Of a DNA stretch of 64,000 nt, positions 56,360 to 64,000 are shown piece by piece (position 1 is the first letter of the stretch; each line of letters opens with the position of its first letter). The notes under the pieces were generated by a model. It ran no database searches, had not been told where the DNA came from, and worked only from the letters and a program-made list of their open reading frames with translations. The position numbers and the translations under genes were made by a program. The stretch is taken from NCBI GenBank assembly GCA_008828725.1, contig MEHQ01002275.1:457960-521959 (forward strand), in the 5' to 3' direction. Origin of the DNA: Saccharina japonica (taxonomy: Eukaryota; Sar; Phaeophyceae; Laminariales; Laminariaceae).

Positions 56360-56462
56360 ATGAGCCAGGAAGATGTAATCCAGGTCGATGACGGCACGGA
56401 CGAAGAGGAAATCGGACACGATACCGACCCTGATTTCGAAGGCCCTGAAAAGAATGATGTGC
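56360..56462 (+). CDS. Possible first exon, acidic N-terminus
   Basis: The plus-strand frame reads MSQEDVIQVDDGTDEEEIGH and then DTDPDFEGPEKND, clearly coding-like and acidic. After about 56462 the frame becomes non-coding in character. A donor could be the GTGCTG at 56459, which is weak. Not recognised; no downstream exon could be joined. Confidence 0.28.
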
Positions 56463-56879
56463 TGTTGTTTTACCATACCACTTCGTGTTCTATTTACTGT
56501 AGTACGCTATTAATAACAACAGTGGCTCGGGATACACATACCATACATACACAGCATGTACTGGACGCATACATACCGTTACGTTCAATGATTAGGAGGC
56601 GTTTCATGTTTCCATCCGGTTTAAACCGGGTTTCGGTTAACCGGTTTAAACCGGTTTTTGGTTTTGAGAATAACGCCTCCTTGGCCGGTTTTCGGTTTAT
56701 TTTTCATTTCCCCTTTAGATGCCCACCTTTAGTCTCAACGTCTCAACCCTTTTGCAACTGCTATTTTTCTTCCAGTCTAATTCCCAGGGTTTTATCCAAA
56801 CAAACTCACACAACAAAACGTGGAGGGGGGGGGGGGCCGTACTCATTTGTTAAAAATACCATACATATATTATCGAACG

Positions 56880-57500
56880 CACACGTGTTGGGGGCCCGGA
56901 GGGGGGCGGGGGTCGGGGGGGGCGCGTCGCCTCCCCGACACTGCCAATTACATCCAAGCCTCTGCTTCGGCTGCCGCTGCCAACCTAGCACATACACTGC
57001 CCTATTTGCGTCCAAGGTCTGAACTTGGATTAGAACTGCACACTTCGGGGGTCCCGGGGGGGAGCGTTTCGGGGGGAGCGGCGCGATCGCCCCCCCCGAC
57101 ACTGCTATTGCATCCAAGCTCTGTTCGGCTGCCGTGCCAACCTAGCACTACACTGCTATTTGCGTCCAAGGTCTGGTACTGGATTTCGAACGCACACTGT
57201 CGGGGGCCCCGGGGGGGAGGGGGTTGGGGGGGGGCGCGTCGCCCCCCCCCGACACTGCTATTGCATCCAAGCTCTGTTCGGCTGCCGTGCCAACCTAGCA
57301 CTACACTGCTATTTGCGTCCAAGGTCTGGTACTGGATTTCGAACGCACACTGTCGGGGGGGCCCCGGGGGGGAGGGGGTTGGGGGGGGGCGCGTCGCCCC
57401 CCCCCGACACTGCTGTTGCATCCAAGCTCTGTTCGGCTGCCGTGCCACCCTAGCACTACACTGTTATTTGCGCCCAAGGTTGTGGTGCTGTGAGGGTGAT
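56880..57500. repeat. GC-rich 153-161-bp tandem repeat, 4 units
   Basis: Units contain GACACTGCTATTGCATCCAA, GCTCTGTTCGGCTGCCGTGC, TATTTGCGTCCAAGGTCTGG and a long G-tract/C-tract pair. Starts of GACACTG are at 56937, 57098, 57251 and 57406. Open frames in both strands are by-products. Confidence 0.88.
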
Positions 57501-58055
57501 GTGTGCTGTGAGTCTTCGCACTTCTAATCGTGCTAGACTTCTGCGTGTTTTCGGTTATGCTTTACCATGTGCTGTTGTGTGTCTGTATGACGCCAGTGCT
57601 TACATCCTACTGCTTGCTGTGGGTGTGTGCTATGAGCCTTCGTACGTTTGCTCGTGCTAGACTTCTTCTGCTCGTCGTTTTTGTCTTCGGTCATGTCTTA
57701 CCCAAACATATTCGCCTTCTTTGTGCCCTGGGCTCCGGAAAACAAATCCCTTCTGAGAAACGCCACCTACTGGAAGACAAACCCGTGCTACTGCTGCTGC
57801 TGTGGTGCTGTGAGGGTGGTGTGTGCTATGAGTCTTCGTATCTCTAATCGTGCTAGACTTCTGCGTGCCTTCGGCTATGCTTTACCATGTGATGTGTGTC
57901 TGAATGACGCCAGTACTTACATCCTACTATAATACTGCTGTGGGTGTGTGCTATGAGCCTTCGTACGTTTGCTCGTGCTAGACTTCTTCTGCTCGTCGTC
58001 TTTGTCTTCGGTCATGTCTTACCCAAACATATTCGCCTTCTTTGTGCCCTCTGGG
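57483..58055. repeat. Tandem duplication of a unit of about 320 bp
   Basis: 57483-57768 and 57806-58053 share GTGCTGTGAGGGTG, CGTGCTAGACTTCTGCGTG, ATGACGCCAGT and GTTTGCTCGTGCTAGACTTC, ending CCCAAACATATTCGCCTTCT. Within each unit the phrase CGTGCTAGACTTCT itself occurs twice. Confidence 0.85.
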
Positions 58056-58059
58056 CAAT

Positions 58060-58556
58060 TACTTCGGTCCCACCAACACACGACTCCCGCAAACCAATTT
58101 CTCGCTAAAGCGAGCCACCTAAACACTGTGACTTCGCTCCCACCAACACATGACTCCCGCGAACCAATTTCTCGACAAAGCGAGAGCCACCAAAACACTG
58201 TGACTTCGATCCAACAAACCCACGACTCCCGCAAACCAATTTCTCGCCAAAGCGAGCCACCAAAACACTGCTGTGACTTCGCTCCCACTAACACATGACT
58301 CTCGCAAACCAATTTATCGCCAAAGAGAGCCACCAAAACACTGTGACTTTGCTCCAACCAACACACGACTCCCGCAAACCAATTTGTCGCCAAAGCGAGC
58401 CACCAAAACACTGTGATTTCGCTCCCACCAACACACGACTCCCGCAAACCAATTACTCGCCAAAACGAGCCACCAAAACACTGTGACTTCGCTCCAACCA
58501 ACAAACGACTCTCGCAAACCAATTTCTCGCCAAAGCGAGCCACCAAAACGCTGTGA
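58060..58556. repeat. 70-bp tandem repeat, 7 units
   Basis: Units carry GACTCCCGCAAACCAATTTC, TCGCCAAAGCGAGCCACC and AAAACACTGTGACTTCGCTC. The AAACCAATT starts are at 58091, 58161, 58233, 58306, 58376, 58446 and 58516. The 181-aa minus-strand frame is made entirely of these units. Confidence 0.9.
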
Positions 58557-58589
58557 CATGACACTAACAGTTAGTTCACCCTTCTCGGC

Positions 58590-59465
58590 CTATGTATTAT
58601 TGCTTGCCTTAGTCATTTGACCATTGACCACGCATCCCTTTCGAGACGGAGCACCGTTCCTACTCCTAATAGAGACACCTCCAACACTTGGGCGCTCATT
58701 ACGTTGTTTCCATATATTACAAAGAAACGTTTTGCTAATATTATCCCCTTCCTGCTTCGCCGCCTGTGGCCACCATCTATCTCCTAAGATAGCGATCGTT
58801 TTCTCGCTACTATTTAGTGTACCAAGCTGCTCCATGTCACACTCGTCTATTTTCCTCATCTCCTCCTCTAGCGCATCCCTTTCCTCCTTGTACCTTTCAC
58901 ATTCTCCCACTATGTGAATTCTACTCTCTATGGCTTTGCCACATGGGCACACCTGTGCATCTACTTCCTCCTCCTCCCGGCTACTCGTATACCTCCTTCT
59001 TCTTTCTGGCAGGTCCAGGTCCCCTACACGAAATCGCAGTTTCAGCTTTATCGCGAAGTCCATTGGGCCGTGCAGATACTTTCTCATTCCTATTCCTTCT
59101 CTCAACCCCCCGTATATCTCTAAGTGTTCTTCCCCTTCCACCTTCTTTCTCAGCGCTAGCCTTTCCCTTCTTTCTATCCTTTCTTTTACTTCTGTCTTGT
59201 ATCCGCTAAATTTCTCTATGGCCAACATCTCTTTTTGGTTTCCTATATCCTTCCATACTTTCTCGACTACGCTATCCCACCTAATTCCAGCTCGACCTTT
59301 GGTTACTTTCTCCCATACAGCTTTATCAACTATGGCTGACAACCTCTTATTTGGCATGTTCTTTGCTTTATATTGCCATTTCAACTTACGCACGTCTCTA
59401 TTTGTCTCAAGTGGGTACATTCCCAGTTCTGCTCTCAATACTGTATTACTCGTCGTACAACAAAA
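58590..59465 (-). mobile_element. LINE ORF2, C-terminal part (after reverse transcriptase)
   Basis: The minus-strand frame is open for 282 residues and continues a little upstream (TSNTVLRAELGMYP). It reads VRKLKWQYKAKNMPNKRLSA, then AGIRWDSVVEKVWKDIG, then a long charged helix. A CCHC-like knuckle follows (VCPCGKAIESRIHIVGECER), then a Glu-rich helix and DRWWPQAAKQ. This is the region downstream of the reverse transcriptase in non-LTR elements, ending in a TAA or TAG near 58590. The reverse transcriptase and endonuclease are missing: a 5'-truncated copy. Confidence 0.75.
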
Positions 59466-59885
59466 CGGGGAGGGGGGGAGTAATTTCTAGTTTCCGTTTA
59501 CATTAATTAATTGCATGCATTTTCACAATTATTTTAGTTTGGGTGTGTGTGATATGGAGAGTTGCCTCCAAAGGGGTGCAGGTTTGTCGGTGCTGAGTTG
59601 CTCGTCCATCATGCCATTAGTCCTTTTCCATTATTGCTGTCGCTCTTACTCCATGAAGAGCATAACTAGGGTACACAGACCAGAGAGACAACAGGGTACA
59701 CGAAGTTATTAATAGTGTACAAAACATACATACGTCTGAAACAGTAGTAGTCTGATGTAGCAGTGAGTGGTATACGTCAAAGATGTGCGCGGATCTGAAT
59801 CCTAGACACCCCCCCCTATATTGGAGGCAAAAAAAAAACGTTTTACGAGCTGGTTCCAGCAAGAGCAGGAACATTTCGTCTTCAG

Positions 59886-60173
59886 ACTTTTGCACCATTA
59901 ATGAAAACGAGTTGGAAAACGAAATTTGGCAGGGTTATTCTTCATGGCCATACGAAAAAACGACATGATGGCCTTTTTTGAAAAAATGGTTTTTTGGTGA
60001 ATGAGGTACATTTTAACGTTTTTTTTTTTTTTTTCCGGCAACTTTGACCCGACATTACAGACGAACCAAAACGAAAACAAAAAAAGGCCATCTTGTCGTT
60101 TTTTCGTATGGTCATGAAGAACACCCCTGCCAAATTTCGTTTTCCAACTCGTTTTCATTTATGGTGCAAAAGT
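59886..60173. mobile_element. Long hairpin, about 94-bp inverted arms
   Basis: The left arm is about 59886-59979 (ACTTTTGCACCAT, ATGAAAACGAGTTGGAAAAC, CATACGAAAAAACGACA, GATGGCC) and the right arm 60080-60173 is its reverse complement with about five mismatches. The loop is about 100 bp with T17. The sequence just left (59787-59826) matches the insertion at 49342, so this hairpin may belong to a family related to it. Confidence 0.8.
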
Positions 60174-60855
60174 GATTTCCGCGAAGTGTATTTTTTCCCC
60201 TAAGGTTTCAATTTGCTCAATACATTTTCCTAGTAATTTGGCAGGCGGTTCTTACCACAGCCAGATAGGCTCGCAGACAGCAAACACGTGACATGGACGT
60301 CTTCCCCTTGTTGATGCGATCCTGTCAAGACTTCTAAAGTCGAATTAGTCGGCGTATTGACCGATATATGGCCTGAATACTATTATGTTGGTTTTACTAT
60401 AGGATTACCGCAGGAAAGCTATCCCCTATGGAACAACGCCTCCCTAAGGAATACCAATTTGACCATACCTCGCGAACTACAACTCGTACGCCAAAAATCT
60501 CTTCACCGATGTGTTCCCCTTGGCGATGCCGTTATGTCGATATCTGTAGTGTTCGAAAAAGTATTGTATTCCGTTTTTTATTTCCCGAAGAAGCTATCTT
60601 ATGTTTCTCTCTGGAACCAGCTCGTATTTGTTTTTTTCGTGTGCTTTTTGTTGGTCTCACACGCCTCTGCAGACGCTGCTCTATGTACGTGTGTCTAACG
60701 TCTACTACTGCCTGGCTTTGGGTGTACACTGTGTACACAATGGTTTATACAAACATATTGTACAAGGAATGTGTTGATACTGTCGGGAGGGTCGGAGTTG
60801 GGGAACCGCAACCACACTCGCCACACCAGCCACTCGTAACAAGATTGGAAAAAAT

Positions 60856-61670
60856 AAACGCTGGGTGGTGTTGTATTGTCTAGAAGGCCTTGCCTACCCT
60901 TGGGAATGCGGGGACGATTCACCAACGTCCCCTGCTATTGGTTTATATATGTTTTAGTATGGATTTGGTTTATATAGGGAATGGTGTGGTACTGCAGTTT
61001 ATGGATGGTCTCATTTTGTTTATAACCCTAGGCAGAAACGCTGGGTGGTGTTGTATTGTCCAGAAGGCCTTGCCTACCCTTGGGAATGCGGGGACGATTC
61101 ACCAACATCCTCTGCTATTGGTTTATATAGGTTTTAGTATGGAGTTGGTTTGTATAGGAAATAGCATGGTGTGTGCGGTTTATGGATGGTCTGATTTCGG
61201 CTATAACCCGACTAAGCAGAAACGCTGGGTGGTGTTGTATTGTCTAGAAGGCCTTGCCTACCCTTGGGAATGCGAGGACGATTCACCAACATCCCCTGCT
61301 ATTGAACCCTAAGCAGAAACGCTGGGTGGTGTTGTATTGTCTAGAAGGCCTTGCCTACCCTTGCGAATGCGGGGACGATTCACCAAGATCCTCTGCTATT
61401 GGTTTATATAGGTGTTAGTATGGAGTTGGTGTGTATAGGAAATAGCATGGTGTGTGCGGTTTATGGATGGTCTGATTTCGGTTATAACCCGACTAAGCAG
61501 AAACGCTGGGTGGTTTTGTATTGTCTAGAAGGCCTTGCTTACCATTGGGAATGCGAGGACGATTCACCAACATCCCCTGCTAGTGGTTTATATAGGTATT
61601 AGTATGGAGTTGGTTTATATAGGAAATAGTATAGTACTGCGATTTAAGGATGGTCTGATTTCGTGCATAT
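60856..61670. repeat. 180-bp tandem repeat, 5 units (one shortened)
   Basis: Units start AAACGCTGGGTGGTGTTGTA at 60856, 61036, 61220, 61318 and 61501; the fourth is only half length relative to its neighbour. Each unit contains GGCCTTGCCTACCCTTGGGA, GACGATTCACCAAC and GGTTTATATAGG. In one frame each reads RWVVLYCLEGLAYPWECGDD followed by SPTS, interrupted by stops between units, as if the satellite had captured an exon. Confidence 0.85.
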
Positions 61671-61689
61671 AGGATTTAGTATGGTATGT

Positions 61690-62860
61690 ACCCCCCTACA
61701 CGCCGGAGGGTGCCTAAAACCAAATTTTGACCCCCCCTGCCCCCCCCCCTATATTTGTTTTCCCAAAAATAAAATTTGGAGTGTGGGGTCGGATTTGTTT
61801 TTCTCGGAGACCCTTGTATACGTACTTAAAAAGGGGATTTTACAAAAAGGGGCACACCCCCCTATATCGTGACAAAAAGGGGGACACCGATTTTCGCCGC
61901 CGGGTACGCCTATGTACGCTGTCAAATCGACTCGAAATTAAAACCTGATGCGTTTGCCACACTCACATGGCATCTCCCTACCATCCACAGCGTTTTTTTG
62001 TTTTTTTCATATGTTTAGCGGGTGAACGAGAGCGATCGAAAGGGGGGTGTGGGCATATCCCCCTTTTTGTTATGCCTACGCGAGGGTATCCCCCTTTCCA
62101 TCTACTTAGTTTGGGAAAGTCCCCTTTTTTACGTAACGTCCCCCTTTTGTTCACGCTGCGGAGAGCTATCCCCCGTTCTGTGTAAAAAAGACCACGACTA
62201 AGTGACCACTCCATGTTCTGGTTGTTGTGGCACGCCAACAGACGACGTCTAACGTCGAAAAGACCAACAGCCCATACCTAGGCAAACGTCGTCAGCAGAT
62301 CAGCATAATACGTGATGTACGTATAATATATATCACAAATGATTCCGTGAGTACTGCCTGCACACCATATACGAGAGAAGGTCCTGCGACAAGCACATCA
62401 GAATCAACCGTGGTTGTCAGTTGTGGCCCTCAAATCAATGCATTACAACATTGGTTGGCGCCCTGTGCCCTGTGGTCCTCAAAATCACCAACATACATAC
62501 GAGTATACGTAAATGTGTACGTACCAAAGGATAGTATTAATAGTACTCCTCTGGTACTACTGCTGGCTGCTGTAAGTATATATGTAGTCGTGCCGGTACC
62601 GCCGTATACGTATATATACGCGTATATCAGGTACGTACCATGGCGTAAAGGAGAGGAGACTCTTATTGTACCAGGAAGTGAGCTGTTGAGTTGTTCGGTC
62701 AGAGTGATGGTTAATATATGACTATGAGTATACCGTTAATGCGCTGGGCCGTTGGATTGGTGTTGCCGACTGCCTCTTTAACCTCGCCGCCGGTGCTTGG
62801 TAGCGTCCCCCCTTTTGTTACGATATATGAGGGGTGTCCCCCTTTTTGTCAAATGCCCTT
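61690..62860. repeat. Scattered G5/C5 motif, partly inverted
   Basis: The word AAAAAGGGGGACAC with CTATATCGTGAC next to it (61850-61890) reappears inverted at 62806-62851 (TTACGATATATGAGGGGTGTC then CCCCTTTTTG). TCCCCCTTTT-type words also recur at 62055-62180. No gene supported. A TACGTATATA-rich segment lies at 62500-62640. Confidence 0.5.
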
Positions 62861-63224
62861 ATAAAAATTAACAAACAACGGCTATTAATAGCTGTGAGAT
62901 CGAGGATATCGTCGAAACTATTATTCGCTATGTATCATATCATATCATACGTAGCTGAGTGTGATACTTCGATCGCGCGTACTTACGGGTTATATATGTC
63001 CTCATGCAGGATGCACATCCCGTACGAGGGGGACACAATCTGAGGCTGTACGTAGAATTTAGAATTTAGGGAGCGTGTATCGTAGTGTATAGAGGGGAAT
63101 CAAGCACACACTACTATTACGGTTCCACTAATCTATATACCACGTGCACCTCATGTGAGAGGTGTGACATCGCTTATCCTAAGAGTCCTAAGAACTTTCC
63201 CATATTTATACGTAGGGACTCCAT

Positions 63225-63600
63225 CACAATGTGCTTTTTGGCCGGCGTCCCCGGTGGCACGACAGGTGAATCTCGTCCCTGTTAGAGTCAACGTCGTGAG
63301 TTCGAGCCCCCCAGAGTGCATGCTCGTACATATCATACGTACGTAGGGACTTTTTCTCGCAAAACATATTATCTTGACTAGCGGAAAGCGCGAGAGCGCG
63401 AGTTAGCAAAATTCAATGAAAATCGACGAGCGTTGGGAATGCTGAACCCTCTGCGCGATACAAATTAAGGCACGAACCGTCGTAGTAGGGAAAAGGGAGA
63501 ATAGCCTGCTTTGCGACGCCGGATTTGAGTTACGACTACTACTAACCTGTCTGTGGACGGAGAGGGACAAAAGTGCGAAGATAATAAATGGGATGATGTT
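63225..63600 (+). mobile_element. tRNA-derived SINE, copy 2
   Basis: The head (63240-63330) has a B-box GAGTTCGAGCCCC; the A-box region (GTGGCACGACAGG) is poor. The body and tail (63409-63597: AATTCAATG, TCGACGAG, AGGCACGAACCGT, GATTTGAGTTACGACT, CGAAGATAATAAA, GGGATG) match copy 1 at 23628-23810. Confidence 0.6.
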
Positions 63601-63710
63601 TTTTGTTTTTGTTTTTTAACGTGCGATCTCAAGGTTGACAGGAGGGTACTATATTCATAGTTTTTTCACGAGTTTTCGAAGTTTTAGGGGTGTACTGAAT
63701 ACCGCTCTAC

Positions 63711-64000
63711 ATGTGCTTCGTCGACCTACAGAAGGCCTATGACTCGGTGGACCGAGAGCTACTATGGAAGGTGCTGCCCAGGGCCGGGATTCCTGCGGAG
63801 ATGGTCGCCGTCATCCGCCAATTCCACGACGGAATGCGGGCCCGGGTGCGCATGGACGATGGAGAACTGTCGGACTGGTTCTTGGTCACGCAAGGCTTGC
63901 GACAAGGGTGTGTGCTGCCCCCACTGCTGTTCAACGTTTTCTTCGCCGCGGCCCTAGAGGTCGTTATCGTACGATTCAGCGAGGACGATGGTATCATGCA
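63711..64000 (+). mobile_element. LINE reverse transcriptase fragment, runs off the window
   Basis: The frame starts abruptly: [20 protein letters not shown] (motif A, with F-x-D-L-x-K-A-Y-D), then [17 protein letters not shown] and [20 protein letters not shown] (motif B). It is open to the window end. The upstream 100 bases are non-coding in character, so this copy is 5'-truncated or joined to unrelated DNA. The YxDD motif would lie beyond 64000. It is in the opposite orientation to the LINE remnant at 58.6 kb. Confidence 0.85.

Noticed and set aside
57002..57448. 148-aa minus-strand and similar plus-strand frames
   Set aside because: By-products of the GC-rich 155-bp array; both strands are open at once.
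58019..58564. 181-aa minus-strand open frame
   Set aside because: It is made entirely of the 70-bp tandem repeat.

Overview
The window is nuclear DNA of a eukaryote with intron-rich genes. The best fit is a stramenopile, probably a brown alga. The main reason is a large surface protein that joins Notch-type LNR modules to Pmp-like beta-helix repeats and a conserved multi-pass C-terminus. The dense GTAC-rich, transposon-rich intergenic DNA and kb-scale introns agree with this. Species cannot be named from the sequence alone. There are no bacterial operons, and most long open frames lie inside repeats.

Genes supported by joining exons at GT/AG sites: (1) a first exon of a PDI/thioredoxin-fold ER protein on the minus strand (841-1079); (2) a divergent ZNHIT3-like zf-HIT protein (1620-3559, two exons, complete); (3) a FAM173-type methyltransferase on the minus strand whose exons run from 20167 to 5925, with a 12.7-kb intron; (4) a coiled-coil gene on the plus strand (exons near 12.0-12.3 kb and 22144-22380), which would interleave with the methyltransferase; (5) minus-strand exons of two unrecognised genes (22765-23043; 25461-25935); (6) the LNR/Pmp/transmembrane gene, minus strand, four exons, 47971 to 39312, about 1,629 aa.

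The rest is repeat landscape. 8-18.6 kb, which lies inside the methyltransferase intron, holds a nested palindrome between direct repeats, a copia protease fragment followed by a head-to-head minisatellite, two pogo/Tigger-like DNA transposon relics and a small MITE. 20.7-33 kb holds split minisatellites, a tRNA-derived SINE, an array of 20-bp palindromes, duplicated modules with an insertion, and a broken coiled-coil/polyQ gene. 34-38 kb is short-repeat DNA. The third intron of the LNR/Pmp gene carries a duplicated CAG-repeat block. 48-64 kb is a chain of foldback elements, hairpins, tandem satellites, the 3' part of one LINE, a second SINE copy and the start of another LINE reverse transcriptase at the right edge.

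The most unusual structures are several unrelated repeat families built from short palindromes. The clearest is a foldback element with 25-bp perfect inverted ends and 42-bp units (48387-50164), itself hit by a small insertion flanked by a 7-bp duplication. The octamer TATTAATA is also about twelve times more frequent than chance.
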